From positions 27,024,603 through 27,088,602 of the forward strand of contig JAAALK010000289.1 in NCBI GenBank assembly GCA_019279435.1: 64,000 nt of DNA, given 5' to 3'. The DNA comes from Zizania palustris. Lineage: Eukaryota > Streptophyta > Magnoliopsida > Poales > Poaceae. Numbering within the stretch: the stretch's first letter is position 1; each line of letters starts with the position of its first letter. The translations under genes were made by a program, and so were the position numbers. The notes under the pieces were generated by a model. It searched no databases and had not been told where the DNA came from. It worked only from the letters and a program-made list of their open reading frames with translations. This document shows, piece after piece, positions 31,855 to 41,050 of the stretch.

Positions 31855-32349
31855 TATTGGGGGAAAATATTCCATCTTCAGGGTTATTGCAGTAACAGGA
31901 CAAAGACTGGTGTTTAAGCTGAAGAATTCCAGCATATAACTTCGGAGATGCATTGAATCAAGTTCGAAGTATGATGACGGACTCTAGTTCGGAGTATATC
32001 TTAAAACTTGGACTCTTCCGGGAGCTTCTTTGCCAGCTAAGATGGAAGACTTATCTTTTTTCTCATTAGATTACTCTTTTACCATTTTAGCCCTATTAAG
32101 GGTACCAAATAGTTTCCACTATGTCGGTTGTAATATAGGGGTAAAAGGGTCTTTTCCTTAATGTTTGGGCCTATAAATACCCACCATTTTACCCTATAAT
32201 AGGGACCAAATACTAGTTATTCAATACACACTTTCGAACTATTCTAAGTTATTATCCTTTCGGAGCCTTGGAATAGTTTTCTTCGCAAACACTTCGTTTG
32301 TTAGTTTCTAATCTTCAGAAACCTGTAACCGTAATCTTTTACGCCAACA
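31855..32349 (+). repeat. 3' LTR of gypsy C (495 bp)
   Basis: Starts TATTGGGGGAAAATAT, where the expected TG is changed to TA, and ends TTTTACGCCAACA. It has the same length as the F 5' LTR. TATA box TATAAATA at 32172. Directly after 32349 the frame of G1a gag begins in mid-protein. Confidence 0.85.
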
Positions 32350-35300
32350 ATACATATGGTCAAACTAATGCTGCATACCACACGACACATGTGCCAATAC
32401 CCACGCTGCCTGCACCACACACGCAGGTGCCCGGACACGAGCACATTATACAAATAGCGCGTAGGGAAGAAGCACATGGCCAACACGCTAATATCCCACG
32501 GCATGTCGCGCCCCCACATGAGAGGCGCATGCAAACAAACTACCAAGATGATTTAGATGAGCGGGTCCGCGCACTGTTTAGGGAGTGTGCCGGCTTTGTG
32601 CCCAAGGGACGGATTAGGGTTTACCGCAAACCATACCCCGATCATCTTGATACAGTACCTTACCCCCACGGCTATAGAATCCCCGAGTTCACTAAATTCG
32701 ATGGCGAGGGTAGCAGGACCACACTGGAACATGTTAGTCAGTTTTTGGCGCAGTGTGGAGAGGTTAGCGGGATAGATGCCCTCAAGGTTAGACTATTTTC
32801 TCTCTCGTTATCCGGCACAACTTTCACTTGGTTTTCGGTGCTCCCGCCGAATTCCATTCACACGTGGGACGATTTAGAGCGGAAATTCCATGATTATTTC
32901 TACACGGGTGAAACAGAACTTATACTTTTGCATTTGACATCGGTTAAGCAAAAATCTAGTGAGAGCGCCTCTGAGTATATCAAGCGTTTCAGGGATACTA
33001 GAAATCGATGTTTTAGTCTTAATATTTCAGAAAGGGACTTGGCGGAATTAGCTTTTAACAGGTTGCGTTACGAACTTAAAGAAAGGTTGGATAACCAAAG
33101 CTTTTTAGAGGTTAGCCAAGTCCTACAGCAGGCTCTGGTCCAAGAAGGCCGGGACAAAGATAAGAAATTTATTAAGACGTTTAGCAATCCTAGGACCGAA
33201 ATACACATCATGGAACACTCCGATGTGGAGGAGTCAGAGGAGGAGGATTCGGCCTACATGTTCGCAGCCGAATGGGTCTGGAACACTAAGAATAAACCGG
33301 TCACCTGCTCCGAATTACGACCTTCCCCAACAAAGAATCGACTCAATGAGGTCAAGTACTCGTTTGATGTAACTAAGTGTGATAAAATATTTGACTTTCT
33401 CTTAAAAAGCCAGCTTCTCAGGTTACCCAAAGGTCAAGCCATTCCACCTGCCGACGAGTTAAAGAAACATCCATACTATAAGTGGCATGATTCACATTCT
33501 CATAATACTAAAGATTGCAATGTTTTTCGACGACAGGTACAATTGGCCATAGAGGAAGGACGATTGAAGATAGACCATGATCCTAAAATGAAGCTGGATA
33601 AAGATCCCTTTCCAATCAACGCTGTCGACCTCGGCGAGAAAAAGGTGTTGATTCGGCTAGAACAGGCCGAGTCTGCTAAATGAAAAGATGTGATTATTGG
33701 AGAACCGCGTACTCGCACACTCGTGCCAAAGAACCCCGAGGTAGGAGTGTGGAAACAGAACATCAATACCCCTTCGGCTAAGGCTCGCAAGAGGTCGAAG
33801 GTGACGTATAACATGCTATTGAACAAACATCAGAGGAGGGCCAAAGAAGTAGGCCCACGCGCTCAGCTAAAGCAGCCGAAGGGGCCAAAACCTTTGAAAG
33901 GTACCTTCGGACCAAAGGTTGCGAACCCTTCGCATGAAGTCTTTGGGCCGAGGTATCCTGGTGCTCCGCACGGTGGTTCTGAGCCACAATGGCTGAACCC
34001 CCCGTGCAACAACTTCGAACCCCAATGGTCGGGTTCTTCGCACAACAACTTCGCACCCCAGTGGTCGGGTCCCCCATGCGATAGCTTCGGCTCCCAATGG
34101 CCGAACCCCGCACCATGGTGGACTTCTCTGATGGGAGGCTTCGGCCCACACTGGCCGAACATACCTCCGGCCTGGCGGGATCCTTCGCTGGTGTGGTCGG
34201 AGACACCTTCGAATTGGCCGAACCCCCCTCCGGATGATGGGTTCGGCTCGCAATGGCCAAGGCCACTAGAGCCACCAATGCCTCCGCTGTATGACTGGGT
34301 GGGGACCCCGTGGGCCCCGTACGTATCCGGATCAGGGTAACCTCCATGGATTAACCATATGCCTTGTTTTCCTTCGGAGTATTATGGATGGCGGGGGCAA
34401 ACAGATGCAGCGGAGGGGGGCATCATCAATAGGCTGTCTGTGGTACCTCCGAATCGGACCCTACAGAGCGAAGCCAAAGGGTGCGAGCACGCGGAGGCCG
34501 AAGTCAGGGAGTCCGAAGACATAACTATCATAGTTGGGTCTCAGGAAGTCCCAATCCCGAAGACTTTGTCGCCGAAGGCTAACGGAGGTAAGCCTTCTTC
34601 GGCCGGACTCCACGCCAAAGCCTGGTTCGATCCTCCGGACAAGGCCGATCCATTCGATGGGGTTCGCAGTGAAGCCCCCTTCGAACACAGGATGCCCAAG
34701 GCCGAAGGGCACACTTCGGCCAGAATTAATAGGGGTCAAACGGTGGCTCCAGGCACCAAGCCGAAGCCATCTTGGGCTCCTCCGGGCATGTCCAAATCAT
34801 AGAAGAGACGCCTACAAAGGTTGCAGGCACGCAAAATGCGTGAGAAGGTAGCCGAGGCCAAGCGCGATGCTATCTTCGAAGAGATCAACCCTCGGCTAGC
34901 CACAAAGAAAGTATGGAGAGAGAAGCCGATTGAGATAACCAACCCGGCTCCCAGTCCAAGCGACGACGAGGACGACATACTTGACGTTGATTACTCGCTC
35001 ATCTCTGATGGGCTCGCACCTCAGGCGATGGACATCAACATCGTCACATTACCAGCCGAGTTTGCACCACCATGGGACATGGCCGAGGTCGCCCAATTAA
35101 ACCTCAGTCCACGCAATGCCGTCTTCGAGAAACCCGAGGACTCAGCTCGCCATCTAAAGCCTCTCTATGTCCGGGGTCACATCGATGGGAAGCCGATTTC
35201 CCGGATGCTCGTCGACGGCGGCGCCACAGTTAATCTAATGCCTTATTCATTGTTGAAGAAACTTGGCAGGGATGGAGATGACCTGAAGAAGACCAACTTG

Positions 35301-35702
35301 ATGCTCAATGGCTTCAACGGTGAGAGCTCCGAAGCCAAGGGAGTACTCTCTATGGAGTTGACGGTGGGCAATAAGACGTTGCCAACAGCGTTCTTCGTCG
35401 TCGACGTACAAGGTAACTATAGTGTGCTACTCGGACACGACTGGATTCACGCGAACTATTGCATCCCTTCTACTCTACATCAGTGCCTGATGCAGTGGGA
35501 TGGCGATGAGATAGAAGTCATCCCCGTGGATACTTCGGCCCAAGTAGACTTGGTCGGTGTATCAGTCGACGCCATTCATAACAAAGTGGAGTGTATATCA
35601 GGCAGAGATCTTTTGGATTATGACTTTGTTAGCGTATCCGGAGGGCAGTTTGTACCAGTGTCTGTAAAGCTGGCTGGAGTAGCACGGCTATTTTTGTACT
35701 AG
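32350..35702 (+). pseudogene. gag-pro: gag-pro of G1a with three nonsense codons
   Basis: One frame runs the whole length with only TGA 33681, TAA 34338 and TAG 34800 as internal stops. Domains: Pro/His-rich N-terminal region; retrotransposon gag core (about 32690-33130, with LFSLSLSGTTFTWF, YIKRFRDTRNRCFSL and ERDLAELAFNRL); acidic EESEEEDSAY; KWHDSHSHNTKDCNVF (His/Cys cluster, possibly the nucleic-acid binding part); a 12-residue repeat linker (33906-34121); basic region; aspartic protease with RMLVDGGATVNLM (Asp codon 35214) and a downstream LLGHDW block. The frame ends at TAG 35700, followed by a second TAG; this end is shared by G1b and G1d, so it is probably genuine. RT follows in another frame. 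Confidence 0.82.
33906..34121 (+). repeat. 36-bp (12-residue) repeats in the G1a gag-pro linker
   Basis: Six degenerate units with the pattern FGPQWPNPPxxx. The register is kept at 36 bases, and Phe/Gly/Pro/Trp positions are the best preserved. G1d has seven units and G1b about four. Confidence 0.85.
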
Positions 35703-35710
35703 TAGTCATG
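35700..35710 (+). other. Double stop and restart between protease and RT (G1a)
   Basis: TAGTAGTCATG: the two TAGs end the gag-pro frame, and the ATG at 35708 opens the RT frame, which is shifted by one base backwards and is also open upstream across the overlap. The identical eleven bases occur at 44822 and 52008. Confidence 0.85.
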
Positions 35711-36925
35711 TCTAGAAAAAATAATCTAGATTGGCTAAAGTCTCGAGTAGAGCAGTATCAGTCTAATAAAGACGGTATTGCCGAAGCCATCGAGAACTTT
35801 AGCGAAGTAGAAAAATTAGGACAAGGTTTTGCGTCGGCCGATCCCTTGGAGGAAGTTCATATAGGCAATGGTAGCGTTCCAAGGCCAACTTTTGTAAACC
35901 AACATTTGCAGTCCGATGAAAAGGCTGAAGTAATAAAGTTACTTTGGTCGTATGTTGATTGCTTCGCATGGGAATATAGCGAGATGCCAGGGCTAAGCCG
36001 CAAACTCGTGGAGCATTGGTTGCCCATCAAGTCCAGGTTTAGACCCTATAAACAGCCTCCCCGCCGCTTTAATTCGGCCGTCTATGACCGAGTTAAGGAG
36101 GAAGTGGAACGACTACTTAAGGCTGAATTTATTAGGCCATGCATGTACGCAGAATGGGTTGCTAACATTGTGCCTGTAGAGAAGAAAGGGAGTAGCAAGA
36201 TACGAGTATGCATTGATTTCAGGGATCTGAACAGAGCCACTCCAAAAGACGAGTATCCAATGTCGATAGCCGACATGCTGATCAACGACGCCTCGGGACA
36301 TAAGGTACTAAGTTTTCTTGATGGCAATGCTGGTTATAATCAAATCTTTATGGCCGAAGAGGACGTATATAAGACTGCCTTTCGATGCCCTGGTTTTGTT
36401 GGTTTGTTCGAATGGGTCGTCATGACTTTTGGTTTGAAAAATGTCGGCGCCACATATCAGCGTGCTATGAACTTGATCTTTCATGACTTGTTAGGAGTCA
36501 TGTTAGAAGTTTACATCGATGATGTCATGGTAAAATCGGACGCTAAGGGAAACCATTTAGCCGATTTGAAAGTTGCTCTCGATAGGATGCGACAGTATGG
36601 GTTGAAAATGAACCCGCTTAAGTGTGCTTTTGGTGTGTCGGCGGGTAAGTTCTTAGGTTTCATGATTCATGAGAGAGGAATAGAAATTGATCCTAAGAGA
36701 CTTGAGAAGATTAGAAACGTTGCAGCGCCGACATGCAAGAAAGATGTGCAAAAGTTGCTAGGCAAGTTGAACTATCTGGGTCGCTTTATATCCAACTTGT
36801 CCGGCAAGATTAATGCCTTTGTCCCCATACTCTGGCTAAAAAATGAAGCCGAGTTCACTTGGGGGCAAGCCAGCAAAGTGCTTTTGAGAAGATCAAGGAA
36901 TGCTTGTCATCACCGCCTGTGGTGA
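35708..36925 (+). pseudogene. rt: Reverse transcriptase of G1a
   Basis: Starts at ATG 35708. It has a Tat-type RT N-terminal extension (FAWEYSEMPGLSRKLVEH), the RT core with KIRVCIDFRDLNRATPKD, SFLDGNAGYNQI, MTFGLKNVGATYQRAMN, catalytic YIDDVMVKS (36512-36538) and LKMNPLKCAFG, and the RT connection GKLNYLGRFI. About 20 codons at the end are out of register: an extra G in a G run near 36862 shifts the true frame to the one that continues in the next entry. Confidence 0.88.
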
Positions 36926-38073
36926 GAGCACCCAAAGCCGGAATTCCGTTTCGGCTATACATCGCCGCTGAAGATAGCGTGATTGGAGCCGTGCTAACTC
37001 AGGAGGTGGAGGGGAAGGAGTACATCATCACATTCTTGAGCCACCGCCTGCTGGATGCCGAAACCAGGTACGCGTTTGTGGAGCGATTATGTTTATCACT
37101 TTATTACACGTGCACCAAGTTACGCCATTATCTTCTACCTACCACATGTGTTGTCGTTTGCCAAACCGATGTCATAAAGCACATGTTACAGAAGCCGATT
37201 CTAAGTGGAAGAAACGGAAAATGGGCTTACGCGTTGATTGAGTACGATTTGGCCTACGAGCCCCTAAGAGCGATGAATGGCCAAGTCGTAGCCAACTTTA
37301 TAGTTGATCATCACATAGATGCTAACTGGAGTGATGTTATTGCTCTAGTTGAGGTAATGCCGTGGGAAATATATTTTGATGGTTCGGCTTGAAAGAATGG
37401 CCGAGGTATTGGAGTGGTTCTCATATCACCTAATGGTATGCGCTTTGAAACCTCAGTCCAACTAGAGTTTTCTTCCACTAATAACCAAGCCGAATACGAA
37501 GCCTTGTTGCTAGGTCTTGAACTACTAGAGTCTGTATGCGCTAAACACGTCCATGTGCATGGTGATTCATTATTAGTAGTACAACAAGTGGCCAAGAATG
37601 CTCAATGTTTTAATGTCTTGCTGAATAGCTACTTGGACAAGTGTCTAGATATAGTTGCTACTTTTGATGATTTCAAAATATCTCACGTGCCAAGAGAAGC
37701 CAATTCAATCACCAATGATTTGGCTCAGCAAGCATCTGGCTACCAAAACAAGAGAGGGAATTTTTTTGTATTGGAGAGGCTGATGTTTAGTCTCACTGCC
37801 GAAGCCAGTAATGCTGGACAGGTGCGCCCTTCGGGTCGAAGCCCTCGGATCGCCGAAGGCTACCGCCTGCCGGAGCCCCTAAATCAGAGTGCTCCACCCA
37901 CCGAGGGGTCCGGCATGCCGAAGCCTATAGTCCAAAGCCTCTCGGATGGGGAAGGCTCTCCAGGGTCCAAACCCTCCGAAGGGCTTCGGTCCAACGCACT
38001 CCGAGCAGCCACTTCGGCTAGGCTTCGGCAGGAGCTGGAATGGCTCGGGGGCACCCCGAAGTCAAGGTTTTAG
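36859..38073 (+). pseudogene. rh-arh: RNase H and second (plant-type) RNase H of G1a
   Basis: One frame with a single TGA at 37390. The first part is the usual gypsy RNase H (PFRLYIAAEDSVIGAVLTQ, FLSHRLLDAETRY, LRHYLL). The second part is an extra RNase H of archaeal/plant type with all four acidic positions visible: YFDGSA, NNQAEYEALL, HGDSLLVVQQ and the Asp of SITNDLAQQ. The TGA falls just after YFDGSA. The two-RNase-H arrangement marks the Tat lineage. From about 37800 to 38073 the frame runs through a GC-rich Pro/Ser/Gly/Arg stretch of low complexity that F lacks; it may be an inserted segment. Confidence 0.83.
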
Positions 38074-39331
38074 AAGTTTTTTTAGAAGGTGGACCAGCAA
38101 AGCCCTCTGAAATCTGTGAGGGCGATTGGAGAGTCCCAATCGTCCAGTATTAAAAAGACCCTAGACGAAGGGTTGATCGGAAGGTTTGGCGACAAGCGTT
38201 CAAATTTGTGTTGATAGATGACACATTATATCACCGAACCATCGACGGAGTACTATTGAAATGTTTAGATCATGAGAAGTCCTAGGTGGCTACAGGAGAA
38301 GTCCATGAGGGGCTTTGCGGCACTCACCAGTCGGCCCAAAAGATGAGTTGGATGCTCAAAAGAACAGGTTTTTATTGGCCGACTATGACTGAAGACTGTT
38401 TCGAGTACTACAGAGGATGTGAGGCATGTCAGAAGTTTGGCAACATCCAGTTAGCTCCGACCTCATTGCTCAATCCTATTGTCAAGCCATGGCCGTTTCG
38501 AGGTTGGGGTCTAGACTTCATCGGCCAGATCTACCCTCCATCGTCAAAGGGGCATCGGTTCGTGCTGATGGCGACGAATTACTTCACCAAATGGACCGAG
38601 GCCATACCTCTCAAGAACATGGCTCATAATGAGGTATGCAATTTTATCTTAAAGCACATCATACATAGATTCGGCATCCCTCAAACTCTTACTACGGATC
38701 AGGAAGTTCGTTTGTTTCTAAAGAAGTAAGAGACTTCGCCGAATACTATGGCATTAAGTTGATAAACTCTTCGCCTTACTATGCTCAAGCCAACGGTCAG
38801 GCCGAGTCTAGTAATAAAACCGTGATTAAGCTTATTAAGAAGAAAATTGAAGAGTTTCCTAAAAGGTGGCATGAAGTGCTTTCCGAGGCATTATGGGCTT
38901 GCAGGATTGCAAAGCACGGTGCCACCAAGGTCAGTCCATATGAGTTGTTATATGGACAAGAAGTCGTTCTGCCTGTGGAGGTAGATCTTGGCTCCTTAAA
39001 AGTGTTAAAGCAAGACGACTTATCAGTCGATGAGTATGAGGCTCTTCTGAAAGATAATCTGGAGGAAGTAACCGATAAGAGGCTAAGGTCTTTAGAGGCC
39101 ATAGAAGTAGACAAGAAGAGAGTAGCTAGAGCCTACAACAAGAAGGTTAAACCAAAATCGTTTCAAATAGGAGACTTGGTATGGAAGACGATTTTACCCT
39201 TAGGCACGAAGAGTCCCAAATTTGGCAAATGGTCACGTAGTTGGGAAGGGCCTTTTAAGATAGCCGAAATCGCTCCCAGCAAAGCATACGTGTTGGAATC
39301 CCTACAGGGAGAGCGGTTTCGAAGGGCTTAG
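38074..39331 (+). pseudogene. int: Integrase of G1a
   Basis: The N-terminal part before 38286 is closed by stops, including TAG 38283. From 38286: zinc-binding HHCC (VHEGLCGTHQS ... CEACQKFG), core Asp in GLDFIGQIY, then LTTDQ with a one-base shift just after it. The next frame continues through the core Glu (SPYYAQANGQAESSNK) and the C-terminal domain (FQIGDLVWK, FGKWSRSWEGPFKI), ending at 39331. Sequence 39332-39469 is non-coding and ends with the likely PPT AAAAGGTTAGGGGGGCATG. Confidence 0.83.
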
Positions 39332-39469
39332 AATGGTAGGTACTTGAAGAGGTAGTTTCCAAGTGCGTGGCAAACATCCTAAAAGTGTCAGAAAGCCGAT
39401 ACAAATGGTATCATCTTCAGCTCGTTGTGCTTTTAGTTCACTAGTTCACTAAAAGGTTAGGGGGGCATG

Positions 39470-40928
39470 TGTTGATAGCAAAAAATGGCATTAATGGCTA
39501 GATTATCAAAATATCAATTTTTGGTAATTTGGGCCAAAAATAGACATGTCCAGGGTCTGTCCGAAGCCCAACAGCGCCGAAACCCATCAAGCTATGAGCT
39601 CTGAAAGCCTCCAGCCAGCACATGTGCTTCGGCCAGGAAGCCTTCGGAGGCCCACGCTGCCGAAGCTTCGGAGGCCTTCGGAGTCCCACGCTGCCGAAGC
39701 TTCGGAAGCCCACGGTGTCGAAGCTTCGGCCCGGGAGCAAGCCTCAATGGGCCTGGCCGAAGCCAACGCTACCGAAGCTTCGGCCCGGGGAACAAGCCTC
39801 AACGGGCCTGGCCGAAGCCCATGCTACTGAAGCTTCGGCCCGAGGAGCAGGCCTCAATGGGCCTGGCCGAAGCCCACCTCGGCAGAGATAGAGTTGTATG
39901 CGTTCCCAACTCAATCTTTATCTCTATCTGGCCGGATTAATAGCAGATTAGATTAGGAGTTAAGCCCCTATAAATAGACAGGCAAGGCCAGCGTGGAGAG
40001 CCCCCCAACACAACCAAACCAAAGCCATGCTTTGATCGTACCTTTACTTTTACCTTTACTTTCCTGTACCTCTTTGTGGGTTTGCCTGGAAGCCCTCCGT
40101 CTGCTGCTACGGAACAGTGGTAAGCCTTGGTACTTCGCCTGTGAAGTCCCTGTTAATCTACGTAACAGATTGTTATCGCCTTGTTACTTCGCCTGTGAAG
40201 TATCCGCTCATCTGCGTAATAGATTGCTACCTTCGCCACCTGTGCAACACCTCGCAAATTTGGTCCTAAGGCCGAATTGGTACTTCGCATCATCCCTGTT
40301 GCAGGTTCGCATGTTTGGAGCCCCTTCGCCGGAGGTCCCCAGGACACCCTTCGACAGGATCGCAGGCTTCGACAACAGGCTTCGCTGGCACACTTCGTCG
40401 TGACAGGCTTCGCCACGACTACACCCCGCAGCAAGACGAAGTTGCACCCGCGCGTGGCCTTCGCATCACCACTCCGTAATTCACTGCATCGGAGATCGCA
40501 CGCCGAACCCCGCTGTTCGGAGGTGATCACCGTGTTCAGATCCGTTCGGAGTCTACCTTCAGCATGATCAGTCCGAACGCCGAAGCACCCTTCGGCGGAG
40601 CACTTCGCACCGAGCGACGAAGCACCCTTCGGCGGAGTACTTCGCACCAGACGCCGAAGGTACCCTTCGGCGCACCGTTCGCATCAGACTTCGAACCAGG
40701 AGGGCTCCGTCTGGTTTGCTGATTTTAACCCATTTAATCTATTTTCTTTCGGCTAATTGGATTATTTCTCGTAATCTGGTTGCCTGGCGACTCCACCCCC
40801 CTTATCACTGTTAAGGGTAGTCGGAATGCGGCGTCGGTGCTACGTCACGCTTAGGCCCGTCCCTAAGTATCCATACACTTTTGGATCGCCGGACTGACCC
40901 AAGTGCGGGGCACGTTTTCGTGTCAACA
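39470..40928 (+). repeat. 3' LTR of G1a (1459 bp)
   Basis: TGTTGATAGC to TGTCAACA. TATA box TATAAATA at 39969, then two copies of the 54-bp repeat (40129, 40183). U3 has tandem GCCGAAGCTTCGG-type motifs from about 39620 to 39890, which give spurious ORFs on both strands. Confidence 0.88.
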
Positions 40929-41012
40929 CACGCTTAGGTTTGTCCCTATGTATCCACGCGTTGTTGGATCATCGAACTGACTCAAGTGCGGGGACACGTT
41001 TTTGTGTCAACA
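40929..41012 (+). repeat. Last 84 bp of the G1b 5' LTR
   Basis: It repeats the end of the LTR just before it (CACGCTTAGG ... CAAGTGCGGGG ... TGTCAACA) with many differences, and is followed by G1b's PBS. Probably G1a inserted into G1b's 5' LTR and the rest of that LTR was lost on the left with the G1a 5' half. Confidence 0.75.
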
Positions 41013-41019
41013 CACTTTT

Positions 41020-41037
41020 TGGTGACACCGCTAGGGA
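41020..41037 (+). other. Primer binding site of G1b
   Basis: TGGTGACACCGCTAGGGA, a decayed form of the TGGCGACTCCGCTGGGGA site of the family. Confidence 0.65.
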
Positions 41038-41050
41038 GGACTACGCCAAC

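Larger units (their letters stand above)
15191..32349 (+). mobile_element. Tat-lineage gypsy C, 5'-truncated, interrupted by copia B
   Basis: C starts abruptly inside its integrase zinc region at about 15191. It is interrupted by copia B from 15746 to 26549 and resumes at 26550. It continues with the integrase C terminus, tandem repeats, an antisense gene and a 495-bp 3' LTR ending at 32349. Colinearity with element F from 57731 to 64000 confirms the order. Its 5' LTR, gag, protease, RT and RNase H are absent. To the right it abuts G1a gag in mid-frame, so C inserted into G1a. Confidence 0.85.
32350..40928 (+). mobile_element. Gypsy G1a, 5'-truncated, Tat/Ogre-like
   Basis: Gag-pro, RT, RNase H, second RNase H, integrase, PPT and 3' LTR in that order, which is gypsy order with the dual RNase H typical of the Tat lineage. 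The 5' LTR and gag N terminus are missing because C is inserted at 32350. Three nonsense codons in gag-pro plus several shifts and stops in pol make it non-functional. Confidence 0.85.

Noticed and set aside
35640..35710. Classical -1 ribosomal slippery heptamer between protease and RT of G1a
   Set aside because: The T run in G1a (CTATTTTTG) does not fit X XXY YYZ in the gag-pro frame, and G1b has a different sequence there; only the TAGTAGTCATG is conserved.
39546..39891. Overlapping ORFs in three frames in U3 of the G1a LTR
   Set aside because: They are translations of tandem GCCGAAGCTTCGG repeats; they appear in both strands and have no counterpart in the G1c LTR.
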